Assembly: GCF_028993555.1 (NCBI RefSeq)
Contig: NZ_CP118613.1
Coordinates: forward strand, 1 to 64,000
Direction: 5' to 3'
DNA: 64,000 bases
DNA from: Ensifer adhaerens
Lineage (GTDB): Bacteria > Pseudomonadota > Alphaproteobacteria > Rhizobiales > Rhizobiaceae
Part shown: positions 43,942-52,275 of the stretch, piece by piece
How the letters are laid out: each line of letters begins with the position of its first letter
How positions within the stretch are numbered: position 1 is the first letter of the stretch
The notes under the pieces: generated by a model
The model's database searches: none
The model's input: the letters and a program-made list of their open reading frames with translations, nothing else
Told to the model about the DNA's origin: nothing
Made by a program: the position numbers and the translations under genes

Positions 43942-44277
43942 CTATGCAATCGCATCGGCCGAGCGCATGACGGCTTCCATTTCTTCCGTCTTGAGTGAAC
44001 GCCTTGTCGCGAACAGATACGCAGCAAAATAAGCGAGCTTCATCATTGATTCCCGTTCGTCGCGCGGCTGGTGCTCAACGATCCTAAGCCTTGCCGCCTC
44101 TTCTTCTTTCGCCACCTCGAGCAGGGCATTTGCATAGACCACCTCGGTCACGTCGCCGGCGGCTCGACGCTCATCCCATTTGCGCACGACATCCGCGACG
44201 GCCCGTTGCGCCACTAGATGCCGCTCCATCCTTGCATCCAAAGCAGCCGTAGCTTCCATTCCAATATCTTCTGTCAT
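43942..44277 (-). CDS. Small alpha-helical protein, paralogue A
   Basis: A 111-residue protein of unknown function starting at the ATG at 44277; the frame continues upstream, but that part is structured non-coding DNA. It contains RHLVAQRAVADVVRKWDERR and later MKLAYFAAYLFATRRSL. A close paralogue lies at 49197-49499 on the other strand, sharing WDERRAAG, YAN and AAYL-ATR motifs in the same order. Its 5' leader holds a strong hairpin (GCAGGAGC/GCTCCTGC, 44335-44353) and a larger element beyond that. Confidence 0.68.
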   Translation of the reverse strand: MTEDIGMEATAALDARMERHLVAQRAVADVVRKWDERRAAGDVTEVVYANALLEVAKEEEAARLRIVEHQPRDERESMMKLAYFAAYLFATRRSLKTEEMEAVMRSADAIA

Positions 44278-44334
44278 TGCACCCTCTGTCTCTGGCTCGG
44301 CGGTCACTCCTGGACCTCCCAAATCGAGGGGAGG

Positions 44335-44353
44335 GCAGGAGCCTCGCTCCTGC
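44335..44353. repeat. Hairpin in the leader of paralogue A
   Basis: GCAGGAGC (44335-44342) and GCTCCTGC (44346-44353) form a perfect 8-bp stem with a 3-base loop. It lies about 60 bp upstream of the minus-strand ATG at 44277. No T-run follows on either strand, so it is more likely a leader structure than a terminator. Confidence 0.5.
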
Positions 44354-44388
44354 TCCCGAGCTCGCGCGGAGCAGCGGAAGAGAGGGGG

Positions 44389-44497
44389 ACAAGCACTAAA
44401 CCGGAGGGGGATCACCCACCCGTAGGGCCGCGTCGGCGCAGCCGACCGGTGCTGCAGGCCTTCGGCCGAAGCATGGGGAGACCGGTTTAGTGCTTGT
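44389..44497. repeat. 109-bp structured element bounded by a 16-bp perfect inverted repeat
   Basis: ACAAGCACTAAACCGG (44389-44404) is exactly complementary to 44482-44497. The enclosed 77 bp fold into two further hairpins: GTCGGC/GCCGAC (44432-44446) and GGCC-TTC-GGCC (44457-44467, inside the palindrome CTTCGGCCGAAG). GGGGG flanks both outer ends and could be a 5-bp target duplication, but it is low complexity. It could be a MITE-like insertion, a structured small RNA or leader, or a recombination site. Confidence 0.6.
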
Positions 44498-44734
44498 GGG
44501 GGAGAGAGGACAGAGGGCACTCTCCCCCTCTCGGTGAGTTGAAAATCTATGAGGCCGTAGGCCGTAGTCGTCTTCGCACCGTCAGCAGATTGCGGCGGAG
44601 CTGAGGAACAGAGCTAAGCGCTCCATTTCGTTTAGAAGATCTGCGCGCGCGGCATTATTTGAAGGTGGCCAACTGCCACGGCGGAGATCGCCAGTGTGGT
44701 ATTCCATTTGTTCGGGGCAGAACGAGGAGATGGC

Positions 44735-46111
44735 ATGGTTCGACAGAACCTTTCCCGCGAGGAATTGTTCGCGTTGGTTTGGGAGAAACCGACCCAAGAG
44801 GTGGCCAAGGAGCTTGGCGTATCGGATGTTGCGGTCGGCAAGCTCTGCGCGCGCCTGCAGGTTCCGAAGCCACCGCGCGGATACTGGGCGAAAGTGGAGG
44901 CAGGCCAAATCTTACGTCGTCCACCGCTGGGTGCTTTCCGTGAGGAAATAGAACGTCGCCGCCGGGAATCGGTTCGGGCCAGATCAGCGGAATTACTGTC
45001 GAAATTGCAGCAACAGTTCTATCGAGCGGCGCTCTCCGACTTGCAAGGTCGCGGGATCGATGTGAGCGGAGCCGAGCTCCGAGGGGGCCGGCTCCCCGAG
45101 GTAAGTCCTGATGTTGCCGCACAGGTCCTGCTGGCAATTCAAGACCGTGGGCATGAGTGGGTTAAGGCGGGGAAGGTGGCCGCGACTTGGGCGCATCCAG
45201 CACAGAATAGCCTGGCAGGCCTTGTCGGCAGGCTGTTGCCGCTGGCCCGGCCACAGCTATTGGTGTTTGAGAACGCATACAAGAAAAGCTGGTCCACTGC
45301 AGATGGTCCAGTAGTCTTCGTGCGCCTGACTTCAAACCTCCAGGAGCGGATCGCTGCTCTTGTCCGCTTCGTCCGCGACCAAAGGCTCCAGCACGTGGTC
45401 ATGCCGCTCATGGCGACCGATCATGCCTGGTCTGTTCGTCACGTCTTCACGCCCGAGTCGCGTCTCTTTCTTGACAGCACTCTTTGCGTTTCGGCAGCAG
45501 AGCTGTGGGTGGAATACACCCGCAAGGCTTGGCGCGATGAAGATCCGCCGGAGCGCTATGTGACCGGCAGGCTGGCACTGAAAGAGATCATGCCGATTGA
45601 CCATATGCCTGAGCGTGAGGTGTCGTTTTCACCGACTATCACGAGGGCGTCAGTAGCGCCCTATCGCGAGCGGCTTCTTGCCTTTCTCGAGGCGGAGCGG
45701 GTGAACGAGATGATGCTCAACGCTGCCTACGCAATCGAACGAGAAGTTCCCAACGAGACGCTGGCCATCGCGGACCGGCTATGGTTCGGGGAAAAGCGAC
45801 CATTTTCATCCGCGCGTGAGGCGTGGCGCCAGATCGAGGGGGAATTGGAGCGCTGGGAAGGAGAGCTCGAAAGCGAACGCTCCATGTTAGCGCAGGCGAT
45901 TCTTGGGATCGAGGTGGGAGACATCGTGACAATCGAACAACACGGCGGCCTTCTGCGGCTTTCGGTAACAGGGGTCACTCTCTATGCCAGCGACGATCAT
46001 GTCACCTTCGCAGTAAACGGCACGCGATTTCGGAAGGATGGCACCGTTGGCAAACGGCAGGAAGCGTTCAGCTTCCAATTCAAACGAGAGGGCTTGAACG
46101 AACGCAGGTAA
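44735..46111 (+). CDS. Large protein with conserved HTH-like N-terminus, unknown function
   Basis: A 458-residue protein; the ATG at 44735 has GAGGAG 8 bp upstream. Residues 5-50 (LSREELFALVWEKPTQEVAK, then a helix with VGKLCARLQVPKPPRGYWAK) form a small HTH-like module. That module is common at the start of otherwise diverse bacterial proteins and is often found in accessory regions. The rest is alpha/beta with a basic coiled segment after residue 65. It has no catalytic motif that I recognise. The gene stands alone, convergent with the hydrolase gene. Confidence 0.75.
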   Translation: MVRQNLSREELFALVWEKPTQEVAKELGVSDVAVGKLCARLQVPKPPRGYWAKVEAGQILRRPPLGAFREEIERRRRESVRARSAELLSKLQQQFYRAALSDLQGRGIDVSGAELRGGRLPEVSPDVAAQVLLAIQDRGHEWVKAGKVAATWAHPAQNSLAGLVGRLLPLARPQLLVFENAYKKSWSTADGPVVFVRLTSNLQERIAALVRFVRDQRLQHVVMPLMATDHAWSVRHVFTPESRLFLDSTLCVSAAELWVEYTRKAWRDEDPPERYVTGRLALKEIMPIDHMPEREVSFSPTITRASVAPYRERLLAFLEAERVNEMMLNAAYAIEREVPNETLAIADRLWFGEKRPFSSAREAWRQIEGELERWEGELESERSMLAQAILGIEVGDIVTIEQHGGLLRLSVTGVTLYASDDHVTFAVNGTRFRKDGTVGKRQEAFSFQFKREGLNERR

Positions 46112-46194
46112 AGAGAGGCTAGGATGCGAGCCATGTCTAAGCCGCGCTGATCCGGAGGATTGCCAGACTGGTAAACTGGGGGCCGACGCCAACT

Positions 46195-47220
46195 TCATAT
46201 TCGCCGGGCCGATTTGTCCGCACACGATAGAAACCGGTTCAAGCTCGAACCCGCCAGTAGAATGTAAGGCGGCAAGGCGAGCGAATAGTGACCGCAATTC
46301 AGTTCCAAAACATTCGGCCTGACTCCGGCGTCCTTCAGCTTCTGAATGAGGCGTCTCGATAGGTCGGGCAAAACCACTTTGTCTCTCTTAGCCAACACGA
46401 CGTGAAGATGGAGACCAGGCCGTGCCAGATTATGCGCGTAATTCTCCAAGTTGAGCGGACCCCATGCCCTTCGGAGATCGGTGAGCTCAATTACAGGCTC
46501 AAGGCTATCACGTATCGATCGGGTCGCGCGCCCCGTCCAAACCATGTCTGCGAGACTACCCGCCGTCAAAAATAACGAGGCCTTCGATACGGCCGGATCA
46601 TGCGCAGCGATCAATCCCGCAACCCAGGAGCCAAGGCTCATGCCGAGAACCGAGACCTCTCGATAGCCTTCGCTCTTCAGCCAGCGGATGAGCTTTCGCC
46701 CGTCCCATACGGCCTGCCTTACAGACTGGATCGTTCGGCCGAGATTCGAACTAAGCATATAATCGGCGTACAGCGAGCCGGGACGGATGCGCTCGAAGTG
46801 ATAAGGCATAGCAATCTCGACAACCGTGATCCCACGCTGCGAGAAAAACTTGGCAATCTGACGATTTCGGGCGCTGGCATTCCAGTGATGAAAAATCAAC
46901 AATGCCTGATCGAGCGAGCCGCTCTCGGTGACTTTTGCCCAAACGACGTTGTTCTCTTCGACGTCAGTAGAAATGTCAGATGGAAATCTGAGCCACCCGT
47001 CGTGCCTTTCAAAGCCCTGACCGCTCCCGCTCGGCTCATCGTAAAAGCTTGAATCAGACAGGGCCTGGTCCGCAAGGACACAAAACTCGTCGAAAGTTTC
47101 TATCCTCGTCTCGCCCGGAAAGGCCCGGCCGGCGTCGAGGATGAAATCCGTTACTTTCTTCGCTTCCTCACCGCGCCGCGCCCGCCGCTCGTCCCAACGA
47201 TCAAGCCAATTATGATACAC
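46195..47220 (-). CDS. Alpha/beta hydrolase (ABHD18-like)
   Basis: A 341-residue hydrolase with the nucleophile elbow GMSLGS near 192-197 and a late histidine in NCGHYSLALPPY near 310. An acidic residue in a suitable position lies at AKRDKVV. The HHWNASARNRQIA and GRTIQSVRQAVWDGRKLI segments resemble the ABHD18/DUF2048 branch. It lacks a signal peptide. It overlaps the upstream membrane-protein gene by 11 bp, so the two are probably co-expressed. The substrate is unknown. Confidence 0.78.
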   Translation of the reverse strand: MYHNWLDRWDERRARRGEEAKKVTDFILDAGRAFPGETRIETFDEFCVLADQALSDSSFYDEPSGSGQGFERHDGWLRFPSDISTDVEENNVVWAKVTESGSLDQALLIFHHWNASARNRQIAKFFSQRGITVVEIAMPYHFERIRPGSLYADYMLSSNLGRTIQSVRQAVWDGRKLIRWLKSEGYREVSVLGMSLGSWVAGLIAAHDPAVSKASLFLTAGSLADMVWTGRATRSIRDSLEPVIELTDLRRAWGPLNLENYAHNLARPGLHLHVVLAKRDKVVLPDLSRRLIQKLKDAGVRPNVLELNCGHYSLALPPYILLAGSSLNRFLSCADKSARRI

Positions 47221-48820
47221 TCTGGTTGCTTCCTAACTCGCTTGCTCGCCATCGCCCAAACTCTGGATCAAAGAGGCCGTATGTCGCGAGCAGCACTCCA
47301 ACGCCGAGGAGGATCGAAAAGCCCTCAAAGGCATCGATCAACAAGTAGCTGGCAAAGAGCAACCCTACGACTGCAGACATCCTCCATAGAGGCACGCGAA
47401 ACCGCTTTCCGACACCCAAGCGGATGGAACCGTACAGAAAAACGATACAGGTCGAAATGGCGACCAGGAGACTGCTGTAATGCGTTGGCATTCTATAGCT
47501 GAAGCTATTTCCGCCGTCGTGGCGCTCATACAGGGCCGAAGACATATCGTCGGCTATCCAGGTCACGATATCTCCTCCGTTCGAGCTTAGGTAAGAGCTT
47601 TGGACCTTCATGCATATGGCGACCAGAACACCCAGGACAGTACACCGGAAAATTCCCCGCATCACCCTAAGGCCGATTTCACCGCCCTCGCGCCGATGTT
47701 CCACCGGTCGTATCGTTGATGCCTCTTCAATTCTCCAGAGATCATGGACGATCGTATGAAGCAGAATGAGGCCCGCGAAAAAAAGATAAAAGCAGAGGCA
47801 CATGTAGAGATATGCGAGTGCCGTGAAAACAATCGAAACTGGCACTGATATGACGTCAGGTTGCACAATCGCTAACGTGCCCCAACTGGTCGCGTAGTCG
47901 TCACCGCCTTCTAGCAGCGGGATCAAACAAACGCCGATCCACTGAAGAAGACCCGCGAACAAGACACAGATCAAGAAAACCGCCCAGTATGTGTACGAAT
48001 AAGCTTGAACGTTGCGCGTCCAGGCATCGTCGCTTTCCAACCGGTCGCCCGGCGCTACCAGTCTGAAGCGCGCGTCATGTTTCCAGAAGACCAGCAGCTC
48101 TATCACGAACGCGAAAAATAGCGGCAAGAGCACCATGAAGAGGAACGTCCAGTTCGGTGCCCATAGAAAACCGACCTGCTTAACGACACCATCCGCCCTG
48201 CTATAGGTGGCGCTGTGGATCCCCACGATATACGACAAAAACCCAAGGGCGGAGGCACCCGCGAATATCGACGCCGGTAGATTCAAGGGAGATCCATGGC
48301 TAAAAAGCGCCTCAGATATTCTCGCCAAGCTGAAACCCTGTCTTCGCCGGGTGGCATCAATGCCTTGTGGCAGATCGCCCGCAGGATGCGTCTGATCATC
48401 GACCGTCACAGGCGGCGGCATATCTGGAACCCGCAGCGCCGTGCTGCTACCCGCCTTCTTCGAATCTCGCCTCTTGGCGGTTAGCCGTGATTGCGCCGCG
48501 CTAAGCTCTATCTGCCATTCGCTTGTTGCTGCCGGATCATCGCACCCAAAAATCCTTGCCAGCCAACGAATGTTGGCGGTGCTAATTCCCTTGTCATTCT
48601 CTTGAAACCAGAGCTGCACTGTTCGCAGATCGACGCCGATCCGGTTGGAATCGATCTGTGAAATCGCCTCTGCGAGAAGTTCGGGCGTCCATGGGCCCGT
48701 GGGGAACCCATCACTGCCAAATGGCCGGCCCGCTCCCGCCGCAGCCAATTGTTTGAATAGCTCTTTGAAATCGCTCCCGTCCTTCGGCGGAGGAAGAAAA
48801 AACTTTCCGTTTTTTATCAA
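47210..48820 (-). CDS. Multi-pass membrane protein with HTH-like N-terminus (RcgA-like?)
   Basis: A 536-residue protein. The first 110 residues are soluble and HTH-like (GVDLRTVQLWFQENDKGIST, then ANIRWLARIFGCDDP). A polar linker follows, then about eight transmembrane segments between residues 180 and 520. The architecture reminds me of the family annotated as RcgA, a factor reported in conjugation of some rhizobial plasmids, but I cannot verify this. It may equally be a sensor or transporter. It overlaps the hydrolase gene downstream. Confidence 0.6.
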   Translation of the reverse strand: MIKNGKFFLPPPKDGSDFKELFKQLAAAGAGRPFGSDGFPTGPWTPELLAEAISQIDSNRIGVDLRTVQLWFQENDKGISTANIRWLARIFGCDDPAATSEWQIELSAAQSRLTAKRRDSKKAGSSTALRVPDMPPPVTVDDQTHPAGDLPQGIDATRRRQGFSLARISEALFSHGSPLNLPASIFAGASALGFLSYIVGIHSATYSRADGVVKQVGFLWAPNWTFLFMVLLPLFFAFVIELLVFWKHDARFRLVAPGDRLESDDAWTRNVQAYSYTYWAVFLICVLFAGLLQWIGVCLIPLLEGGDDYATSWGTLAIVQPDVISVPVSIVFTALAYLYMCLCFYLFFAGLILLHTIVHDLWRIEEASTIRPVEHRREGGEIGLRVMRGIFRCTVLGVLVAICMKVQSSYLSSNGGDIVTWIADDMSSALYERHDGGNSFSYRMPTHYSSLLVAISTCIVFLYGSIRLGVGKRFRVPLWRMSAVVGLLFASYLLIDAFEGFSILLGVGVLLATYGLFDPEFGRWRASELGSNQSVS

Positions 48821-49196
48821 CGGTTTACCGGCCCTGTTTTCGTTTCGCTTCGCTGGATTTCGTTTCCTATCGTGCCTCTGCCCTCAAAATACGGCCATTT
48901 CTGTTGAACGCAACTTTGTGGCGCTTCCAAGATGGAGCGTGCAACTGCCGGGAGGAGGGATCCTTTTGCCATCGATGAGGCACTCAACCATGTCAATTCT
49001 GCCATCGTCAGCGTTCCAGCATCCTACAGAGGCCGACAGCTTCTCAACTTTGCTTCGGTGCCATAGCAGGGGGCTCAGTTCATTCAGACTGCACACGGCG
49101 TTGAATGCGTTAGCTTCCGATGGCATTTCGTACGTAGAAATCGCGGGACCTTCGGGCGGGGCGGAAACTGCTGTTTCCCCTTCCCTTCGCGAGCTG
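48821..49196. other. Intergenic region between divergent genes
   Basis: It separates the membrane-protein gene (minus) from paralogue B (plus) and must hold both promoters. The plus frame of paralogue B stays open across it, but composition and content do not look coding. No repeat of note was found. Confidence 0.4.
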
Positions 49197-49499
49197 ATGG
49201 ATCGTCATATTCTTGCGCAACGGGCGGCTACGGATGCCGTTCGTGCGTGGGATGAGCGCAGGGCAGCGGGCGAGGTTACGAACGTCGCCTATGCAAACGG
49301 ACTGTTGGGCGTTGCGAGCGATGAACAAGCCCGTTGGCTGGCGATCGTAAACTACAGGCCGCGGAGCGATCGAGAATCGAGGATGAAGCTGACCTATATG
49401 GCGGCTTACCTGATCGCAACACGCGGCACCTTGAACGCCAATGAGATGGATTCCGTATTGGAAACCCCTTGCGACCGCCCAAGCACATCCATTTCCTGA
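49197..49499 (+). CDS. Small alpha-helical protein, paralogue B
   Basis: About 100 residues, paralogous to the protein at 43942-44277. It shares RHILAQRAATDAVRAWDERR, YANGLLGVA and MKLTYMAAYLIATRGTL with matching motifs there. I use the ATG at 49197, although the similarity begins a few residues earlier; a TTG near 49102 is possible. Function unknown. The gene and its paralogue flank a 5-kb segment in opposite orientation. Confidence 0.6.
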   Translation: MDRHILAQRAATDAVRAWDERRAAGEVTNVAYANGLLGVASDEQARWLAIVNYRPRSDRESRMKLTYMAAYLIATRGTLNANEMDSVLETPCDRPSTSIS

Positions 49500-49524
49500 G
49501 TCTCCTTTATGCCGATTGCACAAT

Positions 49525-49573
49525 AGTGTGCTGAGACCACACTGCTGGTGTCGAGATAGTTATGTTATAACAT
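49525..49573. repeat. Dyads between convergent genes
   Basis: AGTGTG/CACACT (49525-49530, 49538-49543) and the perfect 12-bp palindrome ATGTTATAACAT (49562-49573) lie in an AT-rich gap between paralogue B and the GIY-YIG gene. There is no T-run, so a terminator function is uncertain. Confidence 0.4.
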
Positions 49574-49641
49574 CGCATAAGATAGCTTATGGAACTAAGT
49601 CATTGATTATGAAAGCATAACGCCAACGGATGGCTTGCGCG

Positions 49642-50244
49642 TCAGGGCGTTTTTGCGAGTCCAGTGCTGCGCATGTTCCATGGCAATGCGAATTTCTTAA
49701 TAAGTCCGAGTTCGAGCCCGGCGCTGCCGTGGACCGGCAGGCCGCTCCATTCCAGATCAGGCGGCGAAGCGACATAAATTTCGATTACGTGAAGGCCAAG
49801 AAGTTCGGCTTTAATCATCGCGTTGAGCCTCTGGCTTGTCCGCTGGGAAATACCCGGTCTGCCGTAGAAATAGAGCCGTTTAGACAAGCCCATGGTCGCA
49901 ACGCCGACATACTGAGCGATGCCGGCCTTGACGAAGGCATAGACACCGATTTCCTTTGGTACTGGACCTTCCAGGACGAGACTGTCGCCAGAAAGCATCC
50001 AGCGGCCTAATTTGCGAAACCCGCCTTCAACGAGTATTTCCACGCTCAGCGGCGGCTTTCCGGCCGCGGACATTGAGGCTGTTTCAACGCGTTGGTGCGC
50101 AGCGGTGACTTTCGCGGCCTTTGTCAGCCGTTGGCCATTCAGCACGTTGTAAGCGTGCTGGTAGCGGATGCCCATTTGCTTCGCGATTTCCGCCGTCTTG
50201 AGGCCAGCGGCCGCTAGTGCTCGAATTTGATCGGCCTTTGTCAT
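49642..50244 (-). CDS. HTH plus GIY-YIG-like nuclease domain protein
   Basis: A 200-residue protein. The N-terminal 45 residues form a helix-turn-helix (AAGLKTAEIAKQMGIRYQHA). From about 98 on, GVYAFVKAGIAQYVGVA and LSKRLYFYGRPG match the start of a GIY-YIG fold. The second motif is degenerate (QYVGV where KYIGxT is usual). Its start overlaps the stop of the preceding gene by 4 bp, so the two form a pair. Confidence 0.76.
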   Translation of the reverse strand: MTKADQIRALAAAGLKTAEIAKQMGIRYQHAYNVLNGQRLTKAAKVTAAHQRVETASMSAAGKPPLSVEILVEGGFRKLGRWMLSGDSLVLEGPVPKEIGVYAFVKAGIAQYVGVATMGLSKRLYFYGRPGISQRTSQRLNAMIKAELLGLHVIEIYVASPPDLEWSGLPVHGSAGLELGLIKKFALPWNMRSTGLAKTP

Positions 50245-50960
50245 GTGGTTTGATCCAACTTTGCCGATAACCTTGGAACTACGGTCAGAGCTTCGGCAAA
50301 AGCCTCCGCCCGTTGGATCAACAGAAAATCGGGATCAACCATCGTAAACCATCGTTGCCGCTGGACATACGAGCTGGCACCCGGAGCGCGGGGAACTGAA
50401 ACGTTTGTGCGAAGCGTCGCAACCTGCCCCGCATGCGCCTCGTCCTGCAGGCGCGCGTGCAATTGCTTCACAAGCACGTCATGGGGCATGTTTCGGCCGG
50501 GGAACGTGATGAACACGATTGCCCGGCCGGGCCGACGCAAGCGCCGAATTTCCGCAAATGTTGCGTGCTTTTCAGTTTCCGCGCCTAGTCCATTGTCTGG
50601 ATCGAGAAAGACGAGATCGGCTCCTTCGAGCGCTTCACGTTTGCGCCTGCCCCATTCGGCGCGATCTACGCGGGCCGGCATTGGTTCTCGATGGAAGATC
50701 GAGCCTGCTGGCCAGAGGGCGGCGCTTTCGAGCGCGGCGACCGTTCGGGATGGCAGTGAGGAAAGCCCGGCGTGCAACTCGGCATCTAACACTTGCCAAG
50801 CGGGTTCATTACGCCATTCCAGATGTTTTCCGTCGGGTCGGCCGTCATCGCCGGGCGCGTAATACCATGCCACGCCTAGCGTCCGATCGGCTGCGGCCAA
50901 GGAGCGCAGAAACGCAAATTTCAGTACATCGCTTACATCGCCGGCGTATTGATCTCGCAT
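50241..50960 (-). CDS. Conserved protein of unknown function paired with a GIY-YIG gene
   Basis: A 239-residue protein with a conserved start (MRDQYAGDVSDVLKFAFLRS), a central ADLVFLDPDNGLG and a later AIVFITFPGRN. The FLDPDNGL strand-loop recalls the motif IV region of Rossmann-type methyltransferases. No clear SAM-binding glycine loop is seen, so I give no function. It is coupled (ATGA) to the GIY-YIG gene and lies 15 bp after another GIY-YIG gene. The trio may act on nucleic acid. Confidence 0.68.
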   Translation of the reverse strand: MRDQYAGDVSDVLKFAFLRSLAAADRTLGVAWYYAPGDDGRPDGKHLEWRNEPAWQVLDAELHAGLSSLPSRTVAALESAALWPAGSIFHREPMPARVDRAEWGRRKREALEGADLVFLDPDNGLGAETEKHATFAEIRRLRRPGRAIVFITFPGRNMPHDVLVKQLHARLQDEAHAGQVATLRTNVSVPRAPGASSYVQRQRWFTMVDPDFLLIQRAEAFAEALTVVPRLSAKLDQTT

Positions 50961-50975
50961 GAGGTCCCCTATCCG

Positions 50976-51806
50976 TCAGTTCCTATTGAGCCCCATTTGG
51001 CGGCTTTGAAGCTTGTGTTTCCAGCGAACTTCGAGCGCGATCAGATCCGCAGCCGCCGCACCGGTGCCGACCGTCTCGAGGATCGAAACTTGATAGTCGC
51101 TGGGATCGCGGCTCTTCAATCCGACATTCCCGCCGTGTCCGGTCGCGAAATATTCTCTCCATCGACCCATGAAACCGTCGAAGCCGGATGCCATGCCCAC
51201 ATACTGTTCGCGCGTCTTGGGGCACGTCAGAAGGTAGATACCGCGTGTGGCCGACAATGCCGCAGCCCAGGTCGCCGGGATGCTTTCGATTTCAGAAAGG
51301 TTGAGGATAAGGGCCTGAAAGCCCGGAAAGGGGGGCTCGCCAAGATTGCGGCGGATCTCAACAACCGGTTTTGCACCGCTATCTCCTCTCTGTATCCAAG
51401 AACGATAACCGTTACCCCAATCGACCCAAAGGCGACCCGCAAATTCAGCCAGCTCTGACCGGAATTCAAGCTTATAGAGGTGACAGGTTCCGGCCTCCTC
51501 AATGCCACCAGTAACGGGATGCGCCCGATCGGCAGACAACACGCCGACCAGCTCGGCCGAATAGAGCCCTACGAATAGTGTTTCTCGACCAGGTACGCCG
51601 ACGAAGGAGGCCCAATAGGGGGCTCGCAATCTCGCCTCGTCATTGATCGATTGGGTCTCCTGATAAGCCTCAAAGCGATCGCGGTGATCTCGCCACAGGG
51701 TATAAGGCGAGTGGTACCCGGTGTACCGATTGTCTTGGTGACGAAGAAGCCTAACTGCACTTCGCTCTATACCGACAAGATCTAGTAAATTGCCAAATGA
51801 CAGCAC
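50976..51806 (-). CDS. GIY-YIG-type nuclease protein
   Basis: A protein of about 276 residues with a C-terminal GIY-YIG domain. Near residue 190 it has RGIYLLTCPKTREQYVGMAS, and LEVRWKHKLQSR supplies the late conserved helix. I propose the GTG at 51806 because the similarity-like N-terminus (MLSFGNLLDLVGIERSAVRL, then LRHQDNR) starts there and GCGGGG precedes it. Upstream in-frame ATGs up to 51986 are alternatives. The N-terminal domain resembles that of other stand-alone GIY-YIG proteins. Confidence 0.7.
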   Translation of the reverse strand: MLSFGNLLDLVGIERSAVRLLRHQDNRYTGYHSPYTLWRDHRDRFEAYQETQSINDEARLRAPYWASFVGVPGRETLFVGLYSAELVGVLSADRAHPVTGGIEEAGTCHLYKLEFRSELAEFAGRLWVDWGNGYRSWIQRGDSGAKPVVEIRRNLGEPPFPGFQALILNLSEIESIPATWAAALSATRGIYLLTCPKTREQYVGMASGFDGFMGRWREYFATGHGGNVGLKSRDPSDYQVSILETVGTGAAAADLIALEVRWKHKLQSRQMGLNRN

Positions 51807-52008
51807 GTTCTGAATCCCCGCCTGCGGACTCAAATGCAGTAATCCCGGCCGGTTTGCAATTGCCGCCCACGACAAAAGACGGGCCATGAAACATGGCGTA
51901 ATCTCGAAAAATGCAGATGCACGCAGAAAGGAGTATGCTGTATTCATTAATCGGGCGGCCATGACTAAGCGATGATTTACTCTCATCCCAAAACCAAGGA
52001 GTGGCGTA

Positions 52009-52158
52009 ATGGAACGCCGCGACTACCAATCCAAGGCTATCAGTGCTGACGAAGTTGAAATGCTCAGCAACGTGTTCGAGCAGTTGTTGCACCAATACCA
52101 GATTCCCCGAGATGGACAGGCAGCTGAAGATCTTGCCGCCCGGCTGGTGGAGATCTAG
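52009..52158 (+). CDS. Small 49-residue protein
   Basis: A short ORF with a strong ribosome site (AAGGAG, 8 bp before the ATG) encoding a helical acidic protein (AISADEVEMLSNVFEQLLHQ, then YQIPRDG and AAEDLAARLVEI). It looks like a genuine small protein of rhizobial type. A partial echo of its core (DVEMLTKV followed by a stop) occurs at about 52170-52212 in the next 60 bp. Function unknown. Confidence 0.55.
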   Translation: MERRDYQSKAISADEVEMLSNVFEQLLHQYQIPRDGQAAEDLAARLVEI

Positions 52159-52275
52159 CAGTCAGGCGTGCGCGACGTTGAAATGCTGACAAAGGTCGCA
52201 TTGCGCGCATGAGGACTCTCTATCTCGACCGCTTGGCCTCATAGTCGAGTACTGCACAGAAAGGGCTCAGGACGG

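Noticed and set aside
44389..44497. Integron attC site
   Set aside because: The end sequences (ACTAAAC/GTTTAGT) do not fit the RYYYAAC/GTTRRRY core rule, and no integron integrase or cassette array is visible.
44278..44520. Upstream extension of the 111-residue protein frame
   Set aside because: The stretch is dominated by inverted repeats and gives low-complexity peptide. The paralogue supports the shorter protein.
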